64,000 bases of DNA, from assembly GCA_900478215.1 (NCBI GenBank), contig LS483478.1:3162001-3226000 (forward strand), read 5' to 3'. This document shows, in pieces, positions 46,061 through 54,506 of the stretch. A program made the translations under genes and the position numbers. The DNA comes from Salmonella enterica subsp. houtenae serovar Houten. Its GTDB lineage: Bacteria; Pseudomonadota; Gammaproteobacteria; Enterobacterales; Enterobacteriaceae. Position 1 is the first letter of the stretch, and each line of letters starts with the position of its first letter. The notes beneath the pieces are model-generated. The model ran no database searches. It was not told where the DNA came from and worked only from the letters and a program-made list of their open reading frames with translations.

Positions 46061-46071
46061 ACCTGTCCCCT

Positions 46072-46144
46072 ACCTGATGGCGCACAGCTTTCAGGCCTAC
46101 GGTTCGAACAACATTGTAGGCCTGATAAGCGAAACGCCATCAGG
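46072..46144. repeat. REP/BIME element after nagD
   Basis: Two nested inverted repeats, CCTGATGGCG...CGCCATCAGG and AGGCCTAC...GTAGGCCT, form a classic BIME between nagD and asnB. The AT-rich rest of 46145-46349 should hold the asnB promoter; no site was assigned. Confidence 0.75.
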
Positions 46145-46349
46145 AAAAACAAAATTCAATTAAACCACTATAAAATTAAAGATCCATCAATAAATTCGCA
46201 CAATACGTAATCATTTTTCACTAATCAACAATGACGATTGCGTTTTTCATTTTTCAGACGGCAAACCCCTTGCGCCTTCCACGCCTTTGCGGCATTTTTT
46301 AATCAAGCAAACACAAAAAGTACGATGCAACAGATTAACGGAGAAGGCT

Positions 46350-48014
46350 ATGTGTTCTATTTTCGGCGTATTCGATATCAAAACAGATGCAGCAGAACTG
46401 CGTAAAAAAGCCCTTGAACTGTCACGCCTGATGCGCCATCGCGGCCCCGACTGGTCCGGCATCTACGCCTGCGATAACGCGATCCTCGCGCATGAACGTT
46501 TGTCGATTGTTGATGTTAACGCTGGCGCTCAGCCGCTGTATAACGCCAGGAAAAGTCACGTGCTGGCGGTGAACGGTGAAATTTATAACCATCAGACGTT
46601 ACGCGCGCAGTATGGCGATCGTTACACGTTCCAGACCGGCTCCGACTGCGAAGTCATCCTCGCGCTATATCAGGAAAAAGGGCCGGATTTCCTTGACGAT
46701 TTACAGGGAATGTTCGCCTTCGCCCTGTATGACAGCGAAAAAGACGCTTATCTGATTGGCCGTGACCATATCGGTATTATTCCGCTCTATATGGGCTATG
46801 ACGAATTCGGCAACTTCTACGTCGCTTCAGAAATGAAAGCGTTGACGCCGGTCTGCCGCACCATTAAAGAGTTCCCGGCGGGCAGCTACCTATGGAGCAA
46901 AGACGGGGAGATCCGCCAGTACTATCAGCGCGACTGGTTTGAGTTCGATGCGGTAAAAGACAACGTCACCGACAAAAACGAGCTGCGCCAGGCGCTGGAA
47001 GAGTCGGTGAAAAGCCACCTGATGTCCGACGTGCCCTACGGCGTACTGCTCTCCGGCGGCCTGGACTCGTCAATTATTTCGGCGATCACCAAAAAATTCG
47101 CCGCTCGTCGCGTCGAAGATCAGGAGCGCTCCGAAGCCTGGTGGCCGCAGTTGCACTCTTTTGCGGTGGGTCTGGAAGGTTCGCCTGACCTGAAGGCGGC
47201 CCAGGAAGTGGCTAACCACCTCGGCACCGTACATCACGAAATTCATTTCACCGTCCAGGAGGGTCTGGATGCGATTCGCGACGTGATTTACCATATTGAA
47301 ACCTATGACGTGACCACTATCCGCGCCTCAACGCCAATGTATCTGATGTCGCGTAAGATCAAAGCGATGGGCATCAAAATGGTACTCTCCGGCGAAGGTT
47401 CCGATGAAGTGTTTGGCGGCTACCTGTACTTCCATAAAGCGCCGAACGCCAAAGAGTTACATCAAGAGACGGTCCGTAAGCTACAGGCGCTGCATATGTA
47501 TGACTGCGCCCGCGCCAACAAAGCGATGTCCGCCTGGGGCGTGGAAGCGCGCGTACCGTTTCTGGATAAAAAATTCCTCGACGTGGCGATGCGTATCAAC
47601 CCGCAGGACAAAATGTGCGGCAACGGCAAAATGGAAAAACACGTGCTGCGCGAGTGCTTCGAGTCTTATTTGCCGGCCAGCGTCGCGTGGCGCCAGAAAG
47701 AGCAGTTCTCTGACGGTGTAGGCTACAGTTGGATCGATACGCTAAAAGAGGTGGCGGCGAAACAGATTTCCGATCAACAACTGGAAACCGCACGCTTCCG
47801 CTTTCCATACAACACACCGTCGTCTAAAGAGGCGTACTTGTACCGGGAAATTTTTGAAGAGTTATTCCCGGTGCCGAGCGCGGCGGAGTGCGTACCAGGC
47901 GGCCCGTCCGTGGCTTGTTCCTCCGCCAAAGCCATTGAGTGGGACGAAGCATTCAAAACAATGGATGACCCGTCAGGCCGCGCGGTCGGCGTGCATCAGT
48001 CGGCGTACCAGTAA
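46350..48014 (+). CDS. asnB: glutamine-dependent asparagine synthetase B
   Basis: AsnB makes asparagine from aspartate, ATP and glutamine. The 554-residue protein starts with the catalytic Cys2 of the glutaminase domain (MCSIFGVFD), which fixes ATG 46350 as the start even though the frame is open upstream. The synthetase domain has the PP-loop VLLSGGLDSS (about 233) and GEGSDEVFGGY. A terminator hairpin follows. Confidence 0.98.
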   Translation: MCSIFGVFDIKTDAAELRKKALELSRLMRHRGPDWSGIYACDNAILAHERLSIVDVNAGAQPLYNARKSHVLAVNGEIYNHQTLRAQYGDRYTFQTGSDCEVILALYQEKGPDFLDDLQGMFAFALYDSEKDAYLIGRDHIGIIPLYMGYDEFGNFYVASEMKALTPVCRTIKEFPAGSYLWSKDGEIRQYYQRDWFEFDAVKDNVTDKNELRQALEESVKSHLMSDVPYGVLLSGGLDSSIISAITKKFAARRVEDQERSEAWWPQLHSFAVGLEGSPDLKAAQEVANHLGTVHHEIHFTVQEGLDAIRDVIYHIETYDVTTIRASTPMYLMSRKIKAMGIKMVLSGEGSDEVFGGYLYFHKAPNAKELHQETVRKLQALHMYDCARANKAMSAWGVEARVPFLDKKFLDVAMRINPQDKMCGNGKMEKHVLRECFESYLPASVAWRQKEQFSDGVGYSWIDTLKEVAAKQISDQQLETARFRFPYNTPSSKEAYLYREIFEELFPVPSAAECVPGGPSVACSSAKAIEWDEAFKTMDDPSGRAVGVHQSAYQ

Positions 48015-48027
48015 ATTAACCATAGCG

Positions 48028-48051
48028 AAAGAGTCCTTAGGGCTCTTTTTT
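48028..48051 (+). terminator. terminator of asnB
   Basis: The stem AAAGAGTCC / GGGCTCTTT (one GT pair) with a 3-base loop is followed by a T-run, 13 bases after the asnB stop. Confidence 0.85.
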
Positions 48052-48166
48052 ATGGCAACCCCCTTTCAGAAAAACGATGACTCACCAATAATTGCCGAAT
48101 ATTGCGTCACGCTGTTCGCAACCTAACCAAACAGACGCTTTCCAACGTTTTTCGATGAAAAAGAGG

Positions 48167-48195
48167 TTGACGCTTCAAGGCTCAATACGCATAAT
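48167..48195 (+). promoter_or_regulatory. promoter of the tRNA operon
   Basis: TTGACG (48167-48172), a 17-base spacer and CATAAT (48190-48195) are followed by a GC-rich discriminator GCGCCCCGC. That is the signature of a stringently controlled stable-RNA promoter. It lies 38 bases before the first tRNA. Confidence 0.8.
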
Positions 48196-48233
48196 GCGCC
48201 CCGCAACGCCGATAAGGTAACGCGAAAAAAGAT

Positions 48234-48310
48234 GGCTACGTAGCTCAGTTGGTTAGAGCACATCACTCATAATGATGGGGTCACAGGTTCGAATCCCGTC
48301 GTAGCCACCA
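48234..48310 (+). tRNA. metT: tRNA-Met (CAT), elongator
   Basis: 77 bases with encoded CCA. The acceptor GGCTACG pairs with CGTAGCC, the anticodon loop is CTCATAA and the T-loop GTTCGAATC. It is identical to the copy at 48626. First of seven in the operon, which has the E. coli order metT-leuW-glnU-glnW-metU-glnV-glnX. Confidence 0.97.
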
Positions 48311-48317
48311 TCTTTTT

Positions 48318-48402
48318 GCGGGAGTGGCGAAATTGGTAGACGCACCAGATTTAGGTTCTGGCGCCGCAAGGTGTGCGAGTTCAAGTCTCGCCTCCCGCAC
48401 CA
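48318..48402 (+). tRNA. leuW: tRNA-Leu (TAG)
   Basis: 85 bases with encoded CCA and a long variable arm, as in class II tRNAs. The acceptor GCGGGAG pairs with CTCCCGC; the anticodon TAG sits in ATTTAGGTT. Confidence 0.97.
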
Positions 48403-48425
48403 TTCACCGATAAGCGTTGTACGGA

Positions 48426-48500
48426 TGGGGTATCGCCAAGCGGTAAGGCACCGGTTTTTGATACCGGCATTCCCTGGTTCGAATCCAGGTACCCCAGCCA
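48426..48500 (+). tRNA. glnU: tRNA-Gln (TTG)
   Basis: 75 bases with encoded CCA. The acceptor TGGGGTA pairs with TACCCCA; the anticodon TTG sits in TTTTTGATA. Identical to the next gene. Confidence 0.97.
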
Positions 48501-48535
48501 TATTTCTTCGAGTTTGCGGTTCACCGCGACGGTAT

Positions 48536-48610
48536 TGGGGTATCGCCAAGCGGTAAGGCACCGGTTTTTGATACCGGCATTCCCTGGTTCGAATCCAGGT
48601 ACCCCAGCCA
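48536..48610 (+). tRNA. glnW: tRNA-Gln (TTG), second copy
   Basis: 75 bases, identical to the copy at 48426-48500, separated from it by a 35-base spacer. Anticodon TTG. Confidence 0.97.
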
Positions 48611-48625
48611 TCGAAGAGATCATCT

Positions 48626-48702
48626 GGCTACGTAGCTCAGTTGGTTAGAGCACATCACTCATAATGATGGGGTCACAGGTTCGAATCCCGTCGTAGCCAC
48701 CA
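48626..48702 (+). tRNA. metU: tRNA-Met (CAT), second copy
   Basis: 77 bases, identical to the copy at 48234-48310. Anticodon CAT in CTCATAA, CCA encoded. Confidence 0.97.
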
Positions 48703-48750
48703 TATTCAGGGACATCGGGTTCGCCCGGTAATCCGAAAACAATTTGTTGA

Positions 48751-48790
48751 AGTATCTCCTGGCTGTAAGCCACCGGTTCGATTCCGGCAT
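48751..48790 (+). pseudogene. relic of a tRNA-Gln gene
   Basis: The metU-glnV spacer contains a stretch aligning with the 5' half of tRNA-Gln: AGTATC matches GGTATC, CTGTAAGCCACCGG matches GCGGTAAGGCACCGG, and GATTCCGGCAT is identical, with 2 bases missing in the anticodon loop. The acceptor and T arm are gone. Confidence 0.5.
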
Positions 48791-48806
48791 GATACTGATA
48801 CTAAAT

Positions 48807-48881
48807 TGGGGTATCGCCAAGCGGTAAGGCACCGGATTCTGATTCCGGCATTCCGAGGTTCGAATCCTCGTACCCCAGCCA
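48807..48881 (+). tRNA. glnV: tRNA-Gln (CTG)
   Basis: 75 bases with encoded CCA. The anticodon CTG sits in ATTCTGATT. Same body as glnU apart from the anticodon arm and T-stem. Confidence 0.97.
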
Positions 48882-48911
48882 AATTTAAAAACTATACAGC
48901 AGTATAACAAT

Positions 48912-48986
48912 TGGGGTATCGCCAAGCGGTAAGGCACCGGATTCTGATTCCGGCATTCCGAGGTTCGAATCCTCGTACCCCAGCCA
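48912..48986 (+). tRNA. glnX: tRNA-Gln (CTG), second copy
   Basis: 75 bases, identical to the copy at 48807-48881. Last tRNA of the operon, followed by a terminator. Confidence 0.97.
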
Positions 48987-48991
48987 CCTTA

Positions 48992-49017
48992 AAAAAGCTC
49001 GCTTCGGTGAGCTTTTT
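48992..49017 (+). terminator. terminator of the tRNA operon
   Basis: The stem AAAAGCTCGC / GTGAGCTTTT with a TTCG tetraloop is followed by T-rich sequence, 5 bases after glnX. Confidence 0.9.
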
Positions 49018-49064
49018 GCTTTTCTGTCCGGAACACCGGGGGGCGCTGTGCTTACTCGCCCTAC

Positions 49065-49099
49065 AGTGCAGGCCTGATAAGCACGGCGCCATCAGGCAT
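49065..49099. repeat. REP-type palindrome before ubiF
   Basis: GCAGGCCTGATAAGCACGGC then GCCATCAGGC is a REP unit in the gap between the tRNA operon and the 3' end of ubiF. Confidence 0.6.
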
Positions 49100-49107
49100 A
49101 AAACATC

Positions 49108-50283
49108 CTACAACCCCAACGCATATTTCAGCGCCTGACGCTTCAGAACACCTGCGCGCTGCGCCGCCATCAGCCCCATATTGCGTAAAATACGCAGCGG
49201 CGGCAGTTCATTGCTGAACCCGGCATAAAACAGATCCATTCCACTTTGCATCATAAAATTATCTGCCATGCGCCGCGTCTGATAGCGTTTCAACACCGAA
49301 TGGCTGGCCCAGGACTCGCCATAGCTACGGGCATTCGCCAGTACATCAATCAATGCATCAACATCCCGATACCCAAGGTTAACGCCCTGTCCGGCCAGCG
49401 GATGAATGGTATGCGCCGCGTCGCCTACCAGCGCCAGCCCCGGTTGCACATACTGCAACGCGTGACGACGGGTTAGCGGAAACGCGCCCGCCGCGACAGG
49501 CATCACGGCCCCCAGACGAGCTGGAAAGTGCTGGTTAATTTCCATCTGCAATTGCGCCATCGATAAACCTTGTAGCTGGCGAATACGTGCTGGAGCGTCG
49601 TACCACACCAGCGACGCCCAGTCATCGAACAGCGGCAAAAAAGCGCGCGGCCCCGTTGGCGTAAACTGCTGCCAGGTGCTGTCGCCTGGCGCATTTTCAC
49701 ACTTGACGGTGATAAGCATACACGACTGCGCATATTGCCAGGCATGGATGCCAATTCCTGCCATCTGTCGAACCTGCGAATTCGCGCCGTCGGCGCCAAT
49801 CACCAGCTTCGGCGTAATACATTCGCCGTCGGCCAGTTCCAGCGCATAACCATCGTGGCGGCGATGCAATGCCGTCAGCGAAGCCGGAACGCGCAGCGTC
49901 ACGCCGGGGTGTGCTTCCAGCGCCTGCCATAGCGCCTGTTGCAGGACATTGTTCTCTACCATATAGCCTAACAGCGGCAGCTTGAGTTCGGCAGCGTCAA
50001 ACACCACATGGGCGTTTTCCCACTCCCAGGTCTCCAGTCGCCGATAAGGATGGCTACGCATTCCCTGCACCGCCTCCCAAACGCCCAGCCCCTTGAGCAG
50101 CGCTACGGATGCCGCGCTAATGGCCGAAATCCGCACGTCAGGCTGGCTGTCAGCCACAAACAGCGCAGGCGCGGCATGTTCTATTACCATCACCGTAAAC
50201 CCTTGCTGCGCCAGACCCAGCGCCAGCGCGCCGCCGACCATTCCCCCGCCGACAATGGCAATTTCCGTTGGTTGATTTGTCAT
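49108..50283 (-). CDS. ubiF: 2-octaprenyl-3-methyl-6-methoxy-1,4-benzoquinol hydroxylase
   Basis: UbiF is the FAD monooxygenase that makes the C6 hydroxylation in ubiquinone synthesis. The 391-residue protein has the Rossmann motif IAIVGGGMVGGALALGLAQ, the mid-chain DG motif VIGADGANSQVRQ, and the second FAD motif LVGDAAHTIHPLAGQGVNLG. Two ATGs lie at 50289 and 50283; the second has AGGA at the better distance and gives the E. coli start. It is divergent from miaB. Confidence 0.96.
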   Translation of the reverse strand: MTNQPTEIAIVGGGMVGGALALGLAQQGFTVMVIEHAAPALFVADSQPDVRISAISAASVALLKGLGVWEAVQGMRSHPYRRLETWEWENAHVVFDAAELKLPLLGYMVENNVLQQALWQALEAHPGVTLRVPASLTALHRRHDGYALELADGECITPKLVIGADGANSQVRQMAGIGIHAWQYAQSCMLITVKCENAPGDSTWQQFTPTGPRAFLPLFDDWASLVWYDAPARIRQLQGLSMAQLQMEINQHFPARLGAVMPVAAGAFPLTRRHALQYVQPGLALVGDAAHTIHPLAGQGVNLGYRDVDALIDVLANARSYGESWASHSVLKRYQTRRMADNFMMQSGMDLFYAGFSNELPPLRILRNMGLMAAQRAGVLKRQALKYALGL

Positions 50284-50426
50284 GGTCATTCATCCTGTTA
50301 CGTTTTAGACAAGTTTACAGGATTTTTTACCCATTAGGGCTGACGTCAGTCATACTGGTCACAACCGCGCCAAAGCATTACACTATGCGCCCTGCTTTTC
50401 AGCCACTATTTCGCAAGAGCAAGTCA

Positions 50427-51851
50427 ATGACTAAAAAACTCCATATTAAAACCTGGGGCTGTCAGATGAACGAGTACGATTCATCGAAGATGGCCGATCT
50501 GCTGGACGCCACCCACGGCTATCAACTGACCGACGTGGCGGAAGAGGCGGATGTGCTTCTGTTGAATACCTGCTCAATCCGCGAGAAGGCTCAGGAAAAA
50601 GTCTTCCATCAATTAGGTCGCTGGAGACTGTTAAAAGAGAAGAATCCCGATCTGATTATCGGCGTCGGCGGCTGCGTGGCTTCCCAGGAAGGCGAGCACA
50701 TTCGTCAACGCGCCCATTACGTCGACATTATTTTTGGTCCGCAAACCCTGCACCGCCTGCCGGAGATGATTAACTCCGTGCGTGGCGACCGCAGCCCGGT
50801 GGTAGATATCAGCTTCCCGGAAATCGAGAAGTTCGACCGTTTGCCGGAACCGCGCGCAGAAGGCCCGACCGCTTTCGTTTCCATCATGGAAGGCTGCAAT
50901 AAATATTGTACTTACTGCGTGGTGCCGTATACCCGCGGTGAAGAAGTCAGCCGTCCCTCAGACGATATCCTGTTCGAAATCGCCCAGCTAGCGGCGCAGG
51001 GCGTGCGTGAAGTCAACCTGCTGGGCCAGAACGTTAACGCCTGGCGCGGAGAAAACTACGACGGCACCACCGGCACCTTTGCCGATCTGCTGCGTCTGGT
51101 TGCCGCCATCGACGGCATTGACCGTATTCGCTTTACCACCAGCCATCCGATTGAGTTCACTGACGATATTATCGAGGTGTACCGCGATACGCCGGAACTG
51201 GTCAGTTTCCTGCATCTGCCGGTACAGAGCGGTTCCGATCGCGTGTTGAATCTGATGGGGCGCCCCCACACTGCGCTGGAATATAAAGCAATCATCCGTA
51301 AACTGCGCGCGGCGCGGCCGGACATTCAGATAAGCTCTGACTTTATCGTCGGTTTCCCTGGCGAAACTACCGATGATTTCGAAAAAACCATGAAGCTTAT
51401 CGCTGACGTCAACTTTGATATGAGCTACAGCTTTATCTTCTCTGCGCGTCCGGGAACGCCGGCTGCCGATATGGTTGATGACGTACCGGAAGAAGAGAAG
51501 AAGCAGCGTCTGTATATTCTGCAAGAGCGTATCAATCAGCAGGCGATGGCATGGAGCCGCCGTATGCTCGGCACGACACAGCGCATTCTGGTGGAAGGTA
51601 CGTCGCGTAAAAACATTATGGAACTGTCTGGCCGTACCGAAAACAATCGGGTGGTGAACTTTGAAGGCACGCCGGAGATGATTGGTAAGTTTGTCGATGT
51701 GGAAATTACCGACGTCTATCCGAACTCCCTGCGCGGGAAAGTGGTGCGTACCGAAGATGAAATGGGGCTGCGCGTCGCCGAAACGCCGGCGTCCGTCATT
51801 GCCCGTACTCGTAAAGAAAATGAGCTGGGCGTAGGATTCTACCAGCCTTAA
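50427..51851 (+). CDS. miaB: tRNA-2-methylthio-N6-dimethylallyladenosine synthase
   Basis: MiaB is a radical SAM methylthiotransferase acting on i6A37 of tRNAs reading UNN codons. The 474-residue protein has the N-terminal UPF0004 domain with three cluster Cys (IKTWGCQMNE, LLNTCSIRE, GVGGCVASQ), the radical SAM motif CNKYCTYCVVPYTRG (CxxxCxxC, about 157-164) and a C-terminal TRAM domain. ATG 50427 gives the conserved start; the frame is open far upstream but not conserved. Confidence 0.97.
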   Translation: MTKKLHIKTWGCQMNEYDSSKMADLLDATHGYQLTDVAEEADVLLLNTCSIREKAQEKVFHQLGRWRLLKEKNPDLIIGVGGCVASQEGEHIRQRAHYVDIIFGPQTLHRLPEMINSVRGDRSPVVDISFPEIEKFDRLPEPRAEGPTAFVSIMEGCNKYCTYCVVPYTRGEEVSRPSDDILFEIAQLAAQGVREVNLLGQNVNAWRGENYDGTTGTFADLLRLVAAIDGIDRIRFTTSHPIEFTDDIIEVYRDTPELVSFLHLPVQSGSDRVLNLMGRPHTALEYKAIIRKLRAARPDIQISSDFIVGFPGETTDDFEKTMKLIADVNFDMSYSFIFSARPGTPAADMVDDVPEEEKKQRLYILQERINQQAMAWSRRMLGTTQRILVEGTSRKNIMELSGRTENNRVVNFEGTPEMIGKFVDVEITDVYPNSLRGKVVRTEDEMGLRVAETPASVIARTRKENELGVGFYQP

Positions 51852-52003
51852 TCCTTATGGCCCGTCGCCAGACGGGCCTTGCAATTTTCCCCCTTCATCC
51901 CCATCTTCATTGCAATGCTTGCGCCTTTACCCACTGGCGTGAATAATTTCCTTAAGGCCGGTAGCCATCCGTCGTCCGGCAATACAGATACAAGAGGAAC
52001 GGT

Positions 52004-53050
52004 TTGAATATAGACACTCGCGAAATTACCCTTGAGCCCGCAGACAACGCCCGTCTGTTGAGTCTTTGCGGGCCGTTTGATGACAATATTAAACAGCTCG
52101 AACGTCGTCTCGGTATTGAAATCAACCGTCGTGACAATCACTTTAAACTGACCGGTCGTCCGATTTGCGTGACCGCGGCGACAGATATTTTGCGAAGTCT
52201 GTATGTCGATACCGCTCCGATGCGTGGCCAGACTCAGGATATCGAACCGGAACAAATTCATCTGGCGATCAAAGAAGCGCGGGTGCTGGAACAGAGCGCG
52301 GAAAACGTGCCTGACTATGGCAAAGCTATCAATATCAAAACCAAGCGCGGCGTGATTAAACCGCGTACCCCGAACCAGGCGCAGTACATCGCCAATATTC
52401 TCGATCATGACATTACCTTCGGCGTCGGCCCGGCGGGTACCGGTAAAACTTATCTTGCGGTCGCCGCTGCGGTAGACGCCCTGGAGCGCCAGGAGATTCG
52501 CCGTATTCTTCTGACCCGTCCGGCTGTGGAAGCCGGAGAAAAACTGGGCTTTCTGCCGGGCGATTTAAGTCAGAAGGTGGACCCGTACCTGCGTCCGCTA
52601 TATGACGCGCTGTTCGAAATGCTCGGCTTTGAAAAAGTCGAGAAGCTTATCGAGCGTAATGTGATTGAAGTCGCGCCGCTGGCCTATATGCGCGGGCGCA
52701 CGTTAAACGACGCCTTTATCATTCTGGATGAAAGCCAGAACACCACTATCGAACAGATGAAGATGTTCCTGACGCGTATCGGCTTTAACTCGAAAGCGGT
52801 GATCACCGGCGACGTGACGCAGATTGACCTGCCACGCAACACCAAATCCGGCTTGCGTCATGCCATTGAAGTGCTGGCGGAAGTAGATGAAATCAGTTTC
52901 AACTTTTTCCACAGCGAAGATGTGGTGCGCCATCCGGTCGTTGCCCGCATTGTTAACGCCTATGAAGCCTGGGAAGAGGCCGAACAAAAACGCAAAGCGG
53001 CGCTGGCGGCGGAGCGTAAGCGTGAAGCCCAGGAGCAGGAACAGAAATGA
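52004..53050 (+). CDS. ybeZ: PhoH-like ATPase YbeZ
   Basis: This PhoH-family P-loop protein of 348 residues works with the endoribonuclease YbeY in ribosome and RNA quality control. The Walker A is GVGPAGTGKTYLAVAAA (about residue 140) and the Walker B is AFIILDESQNTT. A Lys/Glu-rich tail follows. The start is TTG at 52004 (LNIDTREITLEP) behind AGAGGAAC. It overlaps ybeY by 4 bases. Confidence 0.95.
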   Translation: MNIDTREITLEPADNARLLSLCGPFDDNIKQLERRLGIEINRRDNHFKLTGRPICVTAATDILRSLYVDTAPMRGQTQDIEPEQIHLAIKEARVLEQSAENVPDYGKAINIKTKRGVIKPRTPNQAQYIANILDHDITFGVGPAGTGKTYLAVAAAVDALERQEIRRILLTRPAVEAGEKLGFLPGDLSQKVDPYLRPLYDALFEMLGFEKVEKLIERNVIEVAPLAYMRGRTLNDAFIILDESQNTTIEQMKMFLTRIGFNSKAVITGDVTQIDLPRNTKSGLRHAIEVLAEVDEISFNFFHSEDVVRHPVVARIVNAYEAWEEAEQKRKAALAAERKREAQEQEQK

Positions 53051-53514
53051 GCCAGGTGATCCTCGATTTACAGTTGGCCTGTGAAATCCACGCGGGCCTG
53101 CCGGATGAAGCTCAGTTTCAACGCTGGCTGGACGGCGTTATTCCGCAGTTTCAGGAAGAGGCGGAAGTCACAATCCGTCTGGTGGATGAGGCCGAAAGCC
53201 ACGACCTTAATTTGACGTACCGCGGGAAAGATAAACCCACGAATGTTCTCTCCTTCCCGTTTGAAGCCCCTCCCGGCATTGAAATGCCGCTACTGGGCGA
53301 TCTGATTATTTGCCGTCAGGTCGTGGAGCAGGAAGCGCAGGAACAAGGCAAGCCGCTGGAAGCGCACTGGGCGCACATGGTCGTGCACGGTAGCCTGCAT
53401 TTGTTGGGTTACGATCATATCGACGATGAGGAGGCGGAAGAGATGGAGTCTCTCGAAACGGAGATTATGCTTGCTATGGGCTATGAGGATCCGTACATTG
53501 CCGAGAAGGAATAG
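53047..53514 (+). CDS. ybeY: endoribonuclease YbeY
   Basis: YbeY is a zinc-dependent single-strand endoribonuclease needed for 16S rRNA 3' maturation and 70S ribosome quality control. The 155-residue protein has the signature H-x3-H-x5-H in VVHGSLHLLGYDHIDDEE (about residues 114-124) and RGKDKPTNVLSFPFE. It overlaps ybeZ upstream and lies 94 bases before ybeX. Confidence 0.96.
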   Translation: MSQVILDLQLACEIHAGLPDEAQFQRWLDGVIPQFQEEAEVTIRLVDEAESHDLNLTYRGKDKPTNVLSFPFEAPPGIEMPLLGDLIICRQVVEQEAQEQGKPLEAHWAHMVVHGSLHLLGYDHIDDEEAEEMESLETEIMLAMGYEDPYIAEKE

Positions 53515-53608
53515 GATGCCGAAATCTTGCAGGCCGGCTCACACCGCCATGTGCTGAATTTACGCGCATGTGCAACACATTAACTAACATGAGAACCCAT
53601 ACGACGCC

Positions 53609-54487
53609 ATGAGCGACGACAATTCACACAGTAGTGACACAGTAAACAGTAAAAAGGGATTTTTTTCCCTGCTACTCAGCCAGCTTTTCCACGGTGAACC
53701 CAAAAACCGTGATGAGTTGCTGGCGCTGATCCGTGATTCCGGGCAGAACGAGCTTATCGATGAAGATACGCGCGACATGCTCGAAGGGGTAATGGACATC
53801 GCCGACCAGCGCGTTCGCGATATTATGATCCCGCGTTCCCAGATGATTACCCTGAAACGCAACCAGACCCTGGACGAATGCCTCGATGTTATCATCGAGT
53901 CCGCCCACTCGCGTTTTCCGGTGATCAGCGAAGATAAAGATCACATTGAAGGGATTCTGATGGCCAAAGATTTGCTGCCGTTTATGCGCAGCGATGCCGA
54001 AGCCTTCAGCATGGACAAAGTGTTACGCCCCGCCGTTGTCGTACCGGAGAGCAAACGTGTCGATCGTATGCTCAAGGAGTTCCGCTCCCAGCGTTACCAT
54101 ATGGCGATCGTAATTGACGAGTTCGGCGGCGTTTCCGGCCTCGTGACTATCGAAGATATCCTCGAACTGATTGTTGGTGAAATTGAAGATGAGTATGACG
54201 AAGAAGACGATATCGACTTCCGTCAGCTTAGCCGCCATACCTGGACGATTCGCGCGCTGGCGTCGATTGAAGACTTCAATGACGCTTTCGGCACCCACTT
54301 CAACGATGAAGAAGTCGATACCATCGGCGGACTGGTGATGCAGGCGTTCGGCCATTTACCGGCCCGCGGCGAAACCATTGACATTGATGGTTACCAGTTC
54401 AAAGTGGCGATGGCCGATAGTCGTCGTATTATTCAGGTTCATGTCAGAATCCCGGATGACTCGCCCCAGCCTAAACTGGACGAATAA
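53609..54487 (+). CDS. ybeX: CBS/CorC-domain protein YbeX
   Basis: The 292-residue cytoplasmic protein (also called CorC) has two CBS domains (IMIPRSQMITLKRNQTLDEC to about 200) and a C-terminal CorC/HlyC transporter-associated domain (EVDTIGGLVMQAFGHLPARG). It was linked to magnesium/cobalt efflux through CorA in Salmonella and more recently to ribosome metabolism, which fits its place after ybeZY. Confidence 0.94.
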   Translation: MSDDNSHSSDTVNSKKGFFSLLLSQLFHGEPKNRDELLALIRDSGQNELIDEDTRDMLEGVMDIADQRVRDIMIPRSQMITLKRNQTLDECLDVIIESAHSRFPVISEDKDHIEGILMAKDLLPFMRSDAEAFSMDKVLRPAVVVPESKRVDRMLKEFRSQRYHMAIVIDEFGGVSGLVTIEDILELIVGEIEDEYDEEDDIDFRQLSRHTWTIRALASIEDFNDAFGTHFNDEEVDTIGGLVMQAFGHLPARGETIDIDGYQFKVAMADSRRIIQVHVRIPDDSPQPKLDE

Positions 54488-54506
54488 CAGCAATAGTGGA
54501 CTAAAA

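Noticed and set aside
48426..48986. Regularly spaced near-identical repeats resembling a CRISPR array
   Set aside because: They are complete 75-base tRNA-Gln genes with cloverleaf pairing and encoded CCA.
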